Source: DAOPZC01 sp035353175
GTDB lineage: Bacteria; Verrucomicrobiota; Kiritimatiellia; RFP12; UBA1067
Assembly: GCA_035353175.1 (NCBI GenBank)
Contig: DAOPZC010000010.1
Location: forward strand, 1 to 64,000
Length of the DNA: 64,000 bases
Direction: 5' to 3'
Under the pieces are notes generated by a model. The model was not told the origin of the DNA and ran no database searches. It saw only the letters and a list, made by a program, of their open reading frames with translations. Position numbers and translations under genes: made by a program. Below, piece after piece: positions 23,101-31,094 of the stretch. Positions within the stretch are counted from its first letter, which is position 1; the number at the start of each line of letters is the position of its first letter.

Positions 23101-23894
23101 GCGCGGGGATCGCCCCCTCGGAAACGCGAACACTGCCACCCGTCGTCAACTACGGCGAAGGGACGATTGACGATCTTGGGCCCCGGCTGCGCATCCATGA
23201 GATTCACCAGATGGCGCACGTCCGCAAGGAAGTTCGTGGCCGTGTTGTTGCCATACGCGCAGTACCAATCGTTGTATCCGTAGACGGGCTCCTTCGGCAG
23301 ACGAGATTGTGGACACATCATTCGGCAAAATGCGCGCCCGGCGGCGAAGGCGCGTTCGCCGACGCTGCCCTTGCGCGAAACAAGACGGCAGAGCTCCAGC
23401 GTCCGCGATCCCAGTTCGACGGGATCAACGCCGGCTCTAACGTCCAGCGTCAATTCCAGCCGGTCAGGGAACGCCTTCCAGCACGCAAACGCGTTCGGCT
23501 GCACCCGTACGCCGTAGCCGTCCGTGCGCGTTCCGTCCGTCACCAGAAAATACCAAGGCATCGTCCCCCCGCGCACGCGGTTCGTCGCGGAAAGCGCCGT
23601 CCACCCCGAATCGCCGTAGGTTCGCTCCCACATGCCGCCGAGCGTCCGCGCCGCTCCGCCAAACGAAGCATCCCAAGACAGTTTCACCCACGACGCATTT
23701 CCTCCGTGCAGCAGAACGCTGCCATCATCGCGAATGGACACGCGGTTTCCCGCAGGCCCGCCATCAAGCTGAATGCCATCGGGCTTGAGAACATGAGCAA
23801 AATCCATGGCGAACGTCGTAAAGGACAGTAGGCCCCCGACCAGTGAACAGGCCATCATGCCCCACACGTTCTTACCGTAAACACGCACTCTCAT
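20175..23894 (-). CDS. Two-domain glycoside hydrolase: GH36-like barrel fused to GH78-like alpha-L-rhamnosidase
   Basis: 1239 aa, signal peptide at about 1-30. The N-terminal half is an alpha-galactosidase-like TIM barrel with VVDDGW (about 248-253), LWYRPFYP and the nucleophile motif VKIDF (D342). A beta-sandwich region resembling the GH78 accessory domains follows. The C-terminal (alpha/alpha)6 barrel carries YTDCPSRERSGW near residue 875, the GH78 DCPxRE..GW catalytic signature. One secreted chain could remove both a galactosyl-like and a rhamnosyl unit, for example from a pectin-type glycan. The start at 23894 is set by GGAGG 4 bases upstream. It lies downstream of the beta-helix gene, with a 97-bp gap. 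Confidence 0.82.
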   Translation of the reverse strand: MRVRVYGKNVWGMMACSLVGGLLSFTTFAMDFAHVLKPDGIQLDGGPAGNRVSIRDDGSVLLHGGNASWVKLSWDASFGGAARTLGGMWERTYGDSGWTALSATNRVRGGTMPWYFLVTDGTRTDGYGVRVQPNAFACWKAFPDRLELTLDVRAGVDPVELGSRTLELCRLVSRKGSVGERAFAAGRAFCRMMCPQSRLPKEPVYGYNDWYCAYGNNTATNFLADVRHLVNLMDAQPGPKIVNRPFAVVDDGWQCSRFRGGDPRADGEQWGRSRPKWDMAMDEFARRVKALGARPGLWYRPFYPDAGEGEQPIDPTDPKWARRIRSEMRQFADWGMELVKIDFITYDWNFTWGYELEESPVKKLKTSWRDRTRTTAEVVCGLYRVMREAAGDNMYIIGCNAIDHFAAGVFELQRIGDDTSGKEWERTRKMGPNTMGMRAIQDGIFYSNDGDCVGLVKKGDVPWHLNRQWLDLVSRSGTALFVSWKRGLATDPDVARALGMAFRRASMRVPTAEPLDWQDTLRPAKWRFGDGTNGDYDWDAEELAGSAPAWQAAKPTWPKGRTQEKNLSVGFRASFAWDGAGQPVLRLTGSSVYRAKLNGAFVGHGPARTAGGWFRVDEWPLAATSGVNTIELDVAGYNTHSMQYIDQPAFIQAEVVDGTRVLAATPQAFTARELPRAKTGPVYSRQRGFAVEAWTLGGPEAPALELAATPPVLYLPREVPYPDTSINAAFGLSADGDGRSLYALPAIDTGFVGVRVVCTQPGRLVIQFDEALTNGKLDLFRNGNPSNCWHAMMNRIAWDFLKPGVYDVETFEPYTMKYVRAWMESGAAQISAPHLRRLRNRAALKASFSCSDPLVEKILAAACASFAQNAVDVYTDCPSRERSGWLCDTWFTSHTGAWLTGDFAIEKCYLENFARLGLKDPMPSQFPGSSMLPTWTMWYILQCGEYAARAGKDAESFKRFVKARVEGNVAFLAKSENADGLLEDLPGWVFVEWSHANQLVKGVNYPVNMLWAATLDRVDRLYGRPDLAAKAARVRAKVREQSFDGTWFHDQALREKDGTLKLVPDRTETCQYYAFFFGTATPQTHAALWRTMTEEFGPGLKKHPDIFPSDMFFGRLLRLDLLGKAGRADTVVREIKGYLGSMAEESGTLWEFADGHDSRCHAFTSYAVVLMCRDVLGIAELDHVGRRVVLREPTASLTQCAATLPVADGLVRISWRRTDGKLIREDAVPANWRVITAAP

Positions 23895-23991
23895 CAGACC
23901 TCCTTTATCGCGCCGTTTGATTAGCACTTTTAATGTGAGAATTCAAGGTGCCCCGGCAAGTGGTGATTTTAAGCGAATCATACAACTGGGC

Positions 23992-26589
23992 TTAAAGCGC
24001 GTCCAATTCCTGCTCTAGCGCCGGCATCGAGTCGTCCAAGCGGGCGGCGCGCGCCTCGAAACGTCCATCCACAAGGACGCCGTTCTTCACCTCAACGTCG
24101 CAAAAAGCCGACTTCCGATCCGTCACGGAAGCGGGGAACAGGTCCGTCCGAAAACCCTTCGCGCCCGTCAGCACCGCGTTACGCACGTCCGTGGGTTCTC
24201 CCGGACCTCCCGCCAAGACCACGCGGACCTTCCCGTCAAAACAGGGCACAAAGGCGAATTCATACGTGCGCCAGTCGCCCGTGAACGGATTGGCCGGGCC
24301 AAGGCGCGCCATAAGACCATGCCCCGCGCTGCCATCTGGCGGCTCGCACCCCTGGTAGCCGGTGAAGTTCACCTGCGCACGGTCCTTCTTCCAGTCCGTG
24401 CCGACGCGCTGGATCGTCACGTTCATTTCCGCCAGCGTCGGCTCTGGACGGATGGAACGCGGCGGCGTGACCTGCGGTCCGAACCGCACGGCTGGCGAAA
24501 AGCGGTCGGCGCTCGCATACAGGCCCATGCGCGTGACCGGGATGGATCCGAGTTGCGCACGATAGGGCGAATCATCGCGCAGACGCCAGTCGAAGTTGGC
24601 GTAGTCCACGAATCCGGGGTCTCCCGCGCAGATCTGATTGTTTGTCATCATGTTGTAGGGCGCGATCACCGCCCAGTTCTCGCGGTTGAATCCTTCCTTC
24701 GCGCCAGCGGCGACGTTGTCGCGGATCACATTTTCCAGCGCGTTGTAGGGGAATGTCGGGTCGGGAAAGCGCAGCAGACGCTTCAGCGCGGGATAATGCG
24801 CCGTCCAGAGCGCGTTCGTATACACGTCGCGATGCTTCAGAAAGGCCTCGTGGAGAATGCCGTTCGTCCCCTCTTTCACCCACATGCGCGCACACCAGGA
24901 ACGCGCATCGCGCGTGCCCAGGCAGAACGGCAGCGGCGCGTTCAGGATCAGATTCCCTTCCACGAGGTTCTGTGACCCCCCGCCCAGGTAGACGCCCATC
25001 GACGCGCGGTTGATGATGTTGCTCCGCACCGTCATGCCCGAGGAATAGTCGTCCAGATAGATGCCGTTCGTGTGGGAACAGCGCGGCTGCTTGCCGCTCA
25101 TGTGCACAATATTGCATTCCACCACGTTGCCGCGCCGCGTCCAGTCGCGCGTACAGCAGTAGATGGCGCCCGCGTCGCAGCTCTTGCACACGTCATGCAC
25201 GATGTTGTAGCCCAGATAGTTGTCGTTGCCGTCGAAGATGAAAGCCTGATGTGCGCCGTCATGCACGAGGTTGTGCGCCACGCGATTGCCGCACCCGCCC
25301 ACGCCCACGCCGGCCATGTAGTTCGGCACGATGACGCCGTAGTCGTGGATATGGCAGTTCTCGACCACGTTCGAGCCGGGCGTCAGGGCCAGACGATCGC
25401 CGCCATTGAGGGAAATGCCGCCGCAGCCTATGTCGTAGAGGTCGCACCCCGTCACGCGCGTACAGCGCGCGCGTTCCACCTGCACGCCCGTGCCGCCCAT
25501 GTGGCGGATGCAGGACGCACGCAGCGTCACATCCACCGTATCCGCCAGAATCACGCCGTTGCCAAGGGCCAGTTCGAAGACCAGTCCGTCCAAAACGCCA
25601 TGCCGCCATCCGCGCGCCCGGAAGACGGACGAGGCGCACGGCATCGAGACGGGCGCACCGGCCGTATCCTCCCGCGGCAGCAGATAGATCGTCCGCGCCG
25701 CACGGTCCACCACCCAGTCGCCGGGTTCCGTCATCTCGGAGAGAGCGTTCAGCACGAAAAAGGGAGCGCCGTACTTGAGTCCGAAACCGTTCTGAAGCAT
25801 GTCCACGGTGAGCGTGCCGCGCACGGGATCCACCTTTTCCACGGGCGCGACCGTGTTGGACCACTCATAGAACCACTGGCCGCCGGCCCAGAGATCGCGC
25901 TCGTGCGCCCACGCCGCGAGACGCGGCGAGGGAAAGCGAAAAATGCCGCCGTCGTACATGCGTCCGTCGCACGTCTTCAAGCTTGGAATCACAGGCCCCA
26001 GCGGATACCCCGTGAAGGCGGGCGCATGCTTCGGCCAGCGCGCACAGACGAGCCGGCGCCCCGCCTGGAAAAGCTGCACGGGGTTCTCGGAAAGTTCGTG
26101 ACGGCGAATGCACCCGCCACCGCGAAAACCCGGCAGCGGTCCCGTCCCCGGTACCGTACACGCCACCACCCGCCCACGCGTCGCTTCCGGAAGACGTGAC
26201 AACACCTCGGGGTCGGTCACCGGACGCCACGGCGCCAACGTGTTCGCGCCCGTAATCACCGCCTTGCCGCGGTGGCGCGCGCGGATCGCCACGGGTGCCC
26301 CCGCGCGTCCGCTCTCCGCCTGCGTCACCTCTAACGTGCGCGTCACGGGGTAGACGCCGTCTTCCAATTCGAGCACCACGCCGCCCTCTGGCGCGCGTCC
26401 GTTCTGGGCCGCGAGGAGGGCGCCTACGTCGGCAAGCCCCTTCTCCAGCGTCCCTGCGCCCGGTTTCACGCGTACCAGAACAGGCGAAGGACACGCGCGC
26501 ACGTCTGCCTCGCCAGAGGTCTGCGCCCCTGCGACCAGAGCCAGCGAAACCGCCCCGGCCAGGAGCAACCGATGCATAAGATTCTTCAT
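23992..26589 (-). CDS. Secreted right-handed parallel beta-helix protein, GH141/PL-like
   Basis: 865 aa, signal peptide ending near AGAQTSG. Residues about 70-650 show short repeating coils (VVENCHIHDYG, NRVAHNLVHDGAHQ, NYLGYNIVHDVCK, NVVECNIVHMSG), typical of Pectate_lyase_3/Beta_helix carbohydrate enzymes. The layout (SPVLVRV at the start, ANTLAPWRPVTD, a C-terminal beta-rich domain) resembles GH141-type proteins. The substrate is probably a plant or algal polysaccharide. The start overlaps the preceding fragment ORF by 4 bp. It is followed by the GH36/GH78-like fusion, which suggests joint action on one glycan. Confidence 0.78.
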   Translation of the reverse strand: MKNLMHRLLLAGAVSLALVAGAQTSGEADVRACPSPVLVRVKPGAGTLEKGLADVGALLAAQNGRAPEGGVVLELEDGVYPVTRTLEVTQAESGRAGAPVAIRARHRGKAVITGANTLAPWRPVTDPEVLSRLPEATRGRVVACTVPGTGPLPGFRGGGCIRRHELSENPVQLFQAGRRLVCARWPKHAPAFTGYPLGPVIPSLKTCDGRMYDGGIFRFPSPRLAAWAHERDLWAGGQWFYEWSNTVAPVEKVDPVRGTLTVDMLQNGFGLKYGAPFFVLNALSEMTEPGDWVVDRAARTIYLLPREDTAGAPVSMPCASSVFRARGWRHGVLDGLVFELALGNGVILADTVDVTLRASCIRHMGGTGVQVERARCTRVTGCDLYDIGCGGISLNGGDRLALTPGSNVVENCHIHDYGVIVPNYMAGVGVGGCGNRVAHNLVHDGAHQAFIFDGNDNYLGYNIVHDVCKSCDAGAIYCCTRDWTRRGNVVECNIVHMSGKQPRCSHTNGIYLDDYSSGMTVRSNIINRASMGVYLGGGSQNLVEGNLILNAPLPFCLGTRDARSWCARMWVKEGTNGILHEAFLKHRDVYTNALWTAHYPALKRLLRFPDPTFPYNALENVIRDNVAAGAKEGFNRENWAVIAPYNMMTNNQICAGDPGFVDYANFDWRLRDDSPYRAQLGSIPVTRMGLYASADRFSPAVRFGPQVTPPRSIRPEPTLAEMNVTIQRVGTDWKKDRAQVNFTGYQGCEPPDGSAGHGLMARLGPANPFTGDWRTYEFAFVPCFDGKVRVVLAGGPGEPTDVRNAVLTGAKGFRTDLFPASVTDRKSAFCDVEVKNGVLVDGRFEARAARLDDSMPALEQELDAL

Positions 26590-26873
26590 TTTCGTCCTTC
26601 TGTGGCTCGACGGAAGAGCAACAACGTGCCCCGGGGATAATAAAGCTCAATCGTCTTTGCGGCCAACCGTATCCGCCCTTTGTCGGGGATTCCGTCAACC
26701 GACGAGGAAGTCGCGGGATAGGTAATGTCGCCGTCGACCGTGAGGAGCGTGAGCGCGTGGCACCGCTCCGGATCGAGTTCCTCGTCCCCGCCCACAAGCG
26801 TCACCTTCGCGTCGTCCGTCAGTGTCAGCGTGCCCGGCAGGCCGTCGGCCCGCCCCTTATGTGTTTTTGGCAT
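26586..26873 (-). pseudogene. C-terminal fragment of a beta-strand-repeat surface protein
   Basis: 95-codon frame of beta-rich, repeat-like sequence (GTLTLTDDAKVTLVGG...TIELYYPRGTLLLF) resembling the last repeat of autotransporter-associated beta-strand proteins. It has no signal peptide, and its ATG sits in sequence that looks internal. It is probably the remaining tail of a larger gene. The ATGA overlap with the beta-helix gene means it may still be translated. A real small gene cannot be excluded. Confidence 0.5.
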
Positions 26874-26878
26874 CGGTT

Positions 26879-26959
26879 TTATCGCGTGTCAAAGGAATCG
26901 CCCTGTTTCGGATACGGCTTCAGCGCCGCGAACCGGCTCGCGATCTCGTCGACGCCCTC
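26879..26959 (-). pseudogene. Short gene remnant upstream of the glycan operon
   Basis: The minus strand encodes EGVDEIASRFAALKPYPKQG and then DSFDTR and a stop codon at 26879-26881. This looks like a normal soluble protein C-terminus. An in-frame stop lies directly upstream, and plausible protein-like sequence (NQKEFIK) continues in another frame, as expected after a frameshift. The family is not recognisable from so little sequence. Confidence 0.4.
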
Positions 26960-27395
26960 TTAATGAATTCCTTCTGATTCACTTTCGCTTACATCCCGTG
27001 TTGTCCTTCCTGCCAGCATTTCCCTCTCATATTCAGAACCATTAGCATCCCATAGGCTTCCCCAGCAAAATACAGACCCCCATGATCGGTGCTCATTATG
27101 CTGACGGGGTGAAAACAGTCAACCCCTAAAATCCTTTAAAGAAACGTTGGTGCCGGGGCCGTACGCCTGTAGCCTGCAAGCGCAAGCCAAAAACAAACGG
27201 CACGTGAACATGCAACCCCAAGGCCGACACCAGTAACATGCACCGCCCTACGGCACATCGTTCAGTGGGTTCCCGAAGGTCTTCCAAACCGGGGGCGCAG
27301 GCTTGAATCTGCCGATAAGAGAACTGCGGAAGACCCGCACCGCAGAACAAGAAGGCCTCAATCCCGAATGCGGTTGAGGCTGGACCACGCCCCGC
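26960..27395. other. Non-coding stretch between gene remnants
   Basis: About 430 bp without a credible gene. It holds the promoter at 27095-27122 and otherwise lower-complexity, AT-richer sequence than its surroundings. A 74-codon frame at 27126-27350 shows no protein-like features. It is probably decayed DNA at the junction of the glycan operon and the duplicated arsR block. Confidence 0.6.
27095..27122 (-). promoter_or_regulatory. Candidate sigma70 promoter of the glycan operon
   Basis: On the minus strand: TTGACT (27117-27122), 16-bp spacer, CATAAT (27095-27100). It points toward the remnants at 26959-26586 and the intact beta-helix gene, about 500 bp from the latter's start. It is a good match but unsupported by other evidence. 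If it once served the decayed gene, the downstream enzymes may now depend on it. Confidence 0.5.
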
Positions 27396-27654
27396 CGTAC
27401 GCCAGCACCTTCTTGGCTCCCGGCCCCAAGTATTTCATCACCGCCGCCTGGTTCACAAACACGCCGATCGCGCCCGCGATGAAGAAAGCCGGTATCAGGC
27501 AGAGCAGCACGCGCCCCCGCGCGCACCACTTGACCAGATGCGCCGCCTCCAGCAGCGCGTGGTCAAACCTCGCGGCCCCCACCGGCAGATAGAAGCAGGC
27601 CAGAAAACCCGCCACGATCCACGCCGCCGATTGCCATTCTTTTCTCAACTCCAT
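27358..27654 (-). pseudogene. Truncated ArsP-type permease (N-terminal part only)
   Basis: Codons 1-87 match the N-terminus of the permease at 18368-19666. From about codon 19 (27600) to 27396 the DNA is essentially identical to the intact gene. The first codons differ (MELRKEWQSAAWIVAG versus MDWKSEWKKLVWIVAV), so the copy is a diverged paralogue later homogenised, or a chimera. After 27396 homology stops and the frame runs into unrelated sequence until 27358. Three quarters of the protein, including the CSC pore motif, is missing. Confidence 0.88.
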
Positions 27655-27666
27655 TGGCGCCCTCGT

Positions 27667-27781
27667 TGGAATGATGGAATTGTGGAACACTGAAATGCAG
27701 GGGGGGGGGCGGAGAGACAAACGCAGATTACAGAAATGTGCTGTTGGAGCATCTTCCAGCATTCCATCATTCCACTATTCC
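27667..27781. repeat. Inverted repeat module between the permease and arsR remnants
   Basis: GGAATGATGGAAT at 27669-27681 is mirrored by ATTCCATCATTCC within 27753-27781, with about 70 bp between the arms including a long G homopolymer near 27700. The outer arm contains the stop codon of the arsR remnant (plus-strand CTA at 27775). The same module sits at 16957-17130 behind the thioredoxin gene. The proximal arsR-arsP junction lacks it, so it entered this copy after duplication. Confidence 0.65.
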
Positions 27782-27966
27782 TCTCTTCCTTTTTTGATCA
27801 CCGCCTCGACGCAGTGCATGAAATTCAGCACGCAAGGCACTTTCAGGGAGTAGAACACCTGTTTGCCGCCCTCCAGCTGTTGCACCATCCAGAGTCGCGC
27901 CGGATGAGCCAACGCTTTGAGCACCTTCGTTTTCGCCGCCAGCATCGCTGTCTCCGTTTTCGTCAT
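27775..27966 (-). pseudogene. arsR copy with the DNA-binding helix deleted
   Basis: The 63-codon frame is nearly identical to the arsR at 19670-19966, but 37 codons (111 bp, in frame) are missing, joining LEGG directly to KQVFYS. The lost part contains the CVC arsenite site and the STVSKHL recognition helix. Short GCCGC homology at the break points suggests slippage. The C-terminus is altered to KKGREE by the repeat module. It cannot repress; at most it could dimerise with an intact ArsR. Confidence 0.88.
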
Positions 27967-27988
27967 GACGCACCGCCTTCGTTTTGTT

Positions 27989-28025
27989 ATTTGGTGTAAC
28001 AACCAAATGATGGCCGCGCCGTCAA
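27989..28025 (-). promoter_or_regulatory. Relic operator with preserved dyad but decayed -10 box
   Basis: The dyad arms ATTTGGT/ACCAAAT at 27989-28008 and the -35 TTGACG at 28020-28025 are unchanged from 19989-20025. The central six bases changed from ATAATA to GTAACA, which turns the -10 from TATTAT to TGTTAC. The site may still bind ArsR without promoting transcription. Confidence 0.7.
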
Positions 28026-28159
28026 CTCCCAGCTGAATCGTTCGCCTTGGGTATCCCTTGATGCGCTTTCCAAAATGTGAAAAACTAAACGCGTTTTCTT
28101 TGAGAACGTTGTTCGGCCTCACCCAGAGGCTTCGCGACGTTCCGGGAACGGAGTTTTTT

Positions 28160-30547
28160 ATGCCCCACCGTCTGACTTCTCTCACAACGATCTTCCGCCC
28201 GCAAAGGCACCTGTTGCTGTTCCTTTTCCTCTGGTCGCCGCTGGCGGCCCTATGCACAGACGGCACAGGGGCAGCGGTCCCGCCACAGTCCGGCGCCGCC
28301 GTCGCAGGCATCCCGGACACGCTGGCACCGCAACTGCGCGAAAAGCTCGCAGAGGCGCATGCGAAATTCAACCGCTACACCGCCGAGTTCGGATCGACCA
28401 CCAACATTCCCCCCGGTGCGACGCAGGCCGAGGCGATCGAATACCAGTCGCTGCTGCGAAGGTTGACCCAGACCTATCAGACCCATCTGAACGACGCGGC
28501 CACGTATGAAACCAACCGCCAGCGGCTAAAGGACTTTGAGCAGTCCGTCAAGACGTGGGCCGGCTTCGCGGAACAGCCGCCCTATTCGATCCTGCGCGTG
28601 GACGAGACCCGGGACACGATCCAGTCGCTCGAAAAAAAAATTGAAATGCTGGAAACGGCCCACGCGTTCATGAACCGGCTCGGCTCCGACACCAGCACAT
28701 TCATGGAAACCTCCGAAGGCAAGGTTCGCCATCTCAGCGAACAGTTAGAACGCCTAACGGAACAGCCCCTCCTCATCCGCATCAGCTGGCAGAAGGAACT
28801 GGAGCAGGCCCGATGCCAAGCGGCCGCGGCCACGCTTGCATCCTTCGACACGATATCGAGAAAAACAAACGTGGAACTGGAGGAAAACCGTCTGCGCCTC
28901 GCCTTCGCCCGCCGGCAGCTGACGCTCCTCAACCGCGACGTCTGCTTCACGCAGCAAGACCTCGACAAAGCGCTCAGCCCCCTCAACGAGGCACGGCGTC
29001 GCGCGAAAGCGGATGAACTTTCCGCCTATGCCCGGCTCGAAGCGAGCCAGCAGGTCCTCGCGACGGCCCGCACCAACCTGGTGCAAGCCCTGCAAGCGAC
29101 GACCCGCGCCGTCACGGATCCCGCCGCCATCCGGCACCTTCAGGAAATCGTTGAAACCCGCAACGCACAGGCCCAAGCCAACACCGAGGCCGTCGCCTGT
29201 CAGCGCCAACTCCAGCGGGGCATCGACATGGAGAACCAGCTCTGGCAGACGCGTTTCGCCATTCTGCAAAAACACGACCCCGTGGAAATTCAGGCGGCGG
29301 CCAAGAAACTGGAAAAGCTGTACGACCTGATCCTGTCCGCCAAACCCTTTTATGTCCAACAGATTGAAGTGATAACCAGCCTCATCACGGAACAGCAGGC
29401 CAGCCGCGTCAACAACGGCAAAGACTATGACCCGGTCTTGTCACAGCAACGTCTGGAAGCCTACCAGCAACAGGCGCAGTCCTACCGGCAGGTTTTGGAA
29501 GCGCTGGAAAAGCATGAGCACATGATCTCCTGCTGGCGGGAGGCACTTGAGGGGAGTCAGAAGATTCAGCCGCTCGGGCAGCGGATCCGCGGTTTCTTCG
29601 CGATCCTGCGCACTCTGGCCAGCAGCGCTTGGAACTTCGAGCTGTTCGTGGTCCAGGACACCATCACGGTGGAGGGACAGCAGCTCACCGGTCGCCGCGG
29701 CATCACCGTCGGCAAAATCCTTTTGGCCGTCCTGATCCTGGTCGTCGGCTACGGGATTTCCAAGCGGATCGCACGGGGGCTGGAGAGGCTCTCGATCCGC
29801 CGGCTGCGGGTTGACCCCAATCAGGCGAACCTGATCCGGCGCTGGTCACACGTCATTTTCGTGGCCGTGCTCGTCGTGTTCAGCATGGTCTCCGTAAAGA
29901 TCCCGCTGACGATCTTCGCCTTCGCCGGCGGCGCGCTGGCCATCGGCATCGGCTTCGGCACGCAGAATCTGCTCAAGAACTTCATCAGCGGCATCATCAT
30001 TCTTTTCGAGCGGCCCTTCCGTGTCGGGGACGTGCTAGACGTCGCCGGGCAGCGCGGCAAGGTCACCGGCATCGGCATCCGCTCCAGTGTCATCCAGCTG
30101 TGGGACGGCACCGAGACGCTCATCCCCAACAGCGCGCTCTTAGAGAACAATCTGACGAACTGGACCTATTCGAACAAGGTGGTGCGCTTCACCGTCTCGG
30201 TCGGCGTGGCCTACGGCTCCGACACCCGCCACGTCGCGCAACTGCTGGGCGAGGTGGCGGAGCGGCACGGCCAGGTGCAGAAAGAGCCCAAGCCGCAGGT
30301 CCTCTTCTCGAATTTCGGGGACAGCAACCTGTCTTTCGACCTGCTTTACTGGGTGGACGTGCTGAAGCACAACTCCTCGCAGGTGGCGAGCGATCTCAGG
30401 CACATGATCGCGGGAACCTTCGCGGAACACGGCATCGTCATGGCCTTCCCGCAACGAGACCTTCACCTGGACACGGCGCAGCCTTTGCGGGTTCAGATAC
30501 AGCCGGCGGCGGAAAATTATGCGCCGGAAGGCGCGCCTTCCCGCTGA
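28160..30547 (+). CDS. Large MscS/MscK-type mechanosensitive channel
   Basis: 795 aa. Signal peptide (LLLFLFLWSPLAALC), a long periplasmic helical/coiled-coil domain to about residue 480, transmembrane helices, then the MscS core with FGTQNLLKNFISGIIILFER and RVGDVLDVAGQRGKVTGIG, ending in the cytosolic vestibule. It opens under membrane tension to release solutes during hypo-osmotic shock. The start at 28160 is chosen because the signal peptide begins there and GGAG lies 6 bases upstream; the 34-codon extension is unlike a leader. It converges with the DctQ gene, 21 bp away. Confidence 0.9.
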   Translation: MPHRLTSLTTIFRPQRHLLLFLFLWSPLAALCTDGTGAAVPPQSGAAVAGIPDTLAPQLREKLAEAHAKFNRYTAEFGSTTNIPPGATQAEAIEYQSLLRRLTQTYQTHLNDAATYETNRQRLKDFEQSVKTWAGFAEQPPYSILRVDETRDTIQSLEKKIEMLETAHAFMNRLGSDTSTFMETSEGKVRHLSEQLERLTEQPLLIRISWQKELEQARCQAAAATLASFDTISRKTNVELEENRLRLAFARRQLTLLNRDVCFTQQDLDKALSPLNEARRRAKADELSAYARLEASQQVLATARTNLVQALQATTRAVTDPAAIRHLQEIVETRNAQAQANTEAVACQRQLQRGIDMENQLWQTRFAILQKHDPVEIQAAAKKLEKLYDLILSAKPFYVQQIEVITSLITEQQASRVNNGKDYDPVLSQQRLEAYQQQAQSYRQVLEALEKHEHMISCWREALEGSQKIQPLGQRIRGFFAILRTLASSAWNFELFVVQDTITVEGQQLTGRRGITVGKILLAVLILVVGYGISKRIARGLERLSIRRLRVDPNQANLIRRWSHVIFVAVLVVFSMVSVKIPLTIFAFAGGALAIGIGFGTQNLLKNFISGIIILFERPFRVGDVLDVAGQRGKVTGIGIRSSVIQLWDGTETLIPNSALLENNLTNWTYSNKVVRFTVSVGVAYGSDTRHVAQLLGEVAERHGQVQKEPKPQVLFSNFGDSNLSFDLLYWVDVLKHNSSQVASDLRHMIAGTFAEHGIVMAFPQRDLHLDTAQPLRVQIQPAAENYAPEGAPSR

Positions 30548-30568
30548 CCGTCCCGCGCACCGCCGGCC

Positions 30569-31075
30569 TCATCCCTCCGACTTCGTCTGCGCACCCAATT
30601 GGCTGGCCGGCGTGCGGATGATCTCGGCCACGTTCTCGATGGCAAACAGGATCATGAGCAACCCTCCGAGCGGAATGGAGAGGTAAACCATGCCCCGCGA
30701 GAGCGGCAAGGTCGGCAACTGCTGGCCCATCTGCCCCATGGCCAACGCCCATCCGCCGACCACGAACACAACCGTCGCCAAAGACAACACAACCAGTTGC
30801 ACGATAACGCTGAGCGTCTTACGCGCCTCGGGATGCAGTTTGGCCACAAAATAGTCCACGCCGAGATGGGCCTTCTCCCCGAACGCCAAGGCCGCGCCGA
30901 TCATCGAGATCCAGACCAGCAGCACACGCGCCAGCTCGTCCGTATATTCCGCCTGTTTCCCAAGGCAGAAGCGGGTGAAGACGCCCCACAGCACCGTCAG
31001 CGTCAACCCCACGACCAGCACCATCAGCAAAATCTCCAAAGCACGGATCAAGCTTTTCCGCACTCGCTGCCACAT
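30569..31075 (-). CDS. dctQ: TRAP transporter small permease (DctQ), orphan
   Basis: 168 aa, four transmembrane helices with the DctQ pattern (WISMIGAALAFGEKAHLGVDYF). DctQ normally works with the large permease DctM and a binding protein, but neither is beside it; the complete TRAP set of the window is at 37732-40594. GGAGG lies 6 bases upstream of the ATG. It forms a small operon with an OadG-like gene and a 112-aa membrane protein. Confidence 0.85.
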   Translation of the reverse strand: MWQRVRKSLIRALEILLMVLVVGLTLTVLWGVFTRFCLGKQAEYTDELARVLLVWISMIGAALAFGEKAHLGVDYFVAKLHPEARKTLSVIVQLVVLSLATVVFVVGGWALAMGQMGQQLPTLPLSRGMVYLSIPLGGLLMILFAIENVAEIIRTPASQLGAQTKSEG

Positions 31076-31094
31076 GACACACCTCCCCGTTTCT

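Larger units (their letters stand above)
27396..28053. repeat. Distal, degraded copy of the arsR-arsP 5' region
   Basis: Direct repeat of 19408-20053. It carries the truncated permease, an inserted inverted-repeat module, the deleted arsR and a relic promoter. The upstream ends are still recognisable to about 28053. With the proximal copy it flanks the glycan operon and could support excision of about 8 kb by homologous recombination. Confidence 0.85.

Noticed and set aside
21837..23831. 664-codon plus-strand open frame
   Set aside because: Antisense shadow of the GH36/GH78-like fusion, with Arg/Pro-rich non-protein-like composition.
27126..27350. 74-codon minus-strand frame
   Set aside because: No Shine-Dalgarno, no protein-like composition, and it lies in decayed intergenic DNA.
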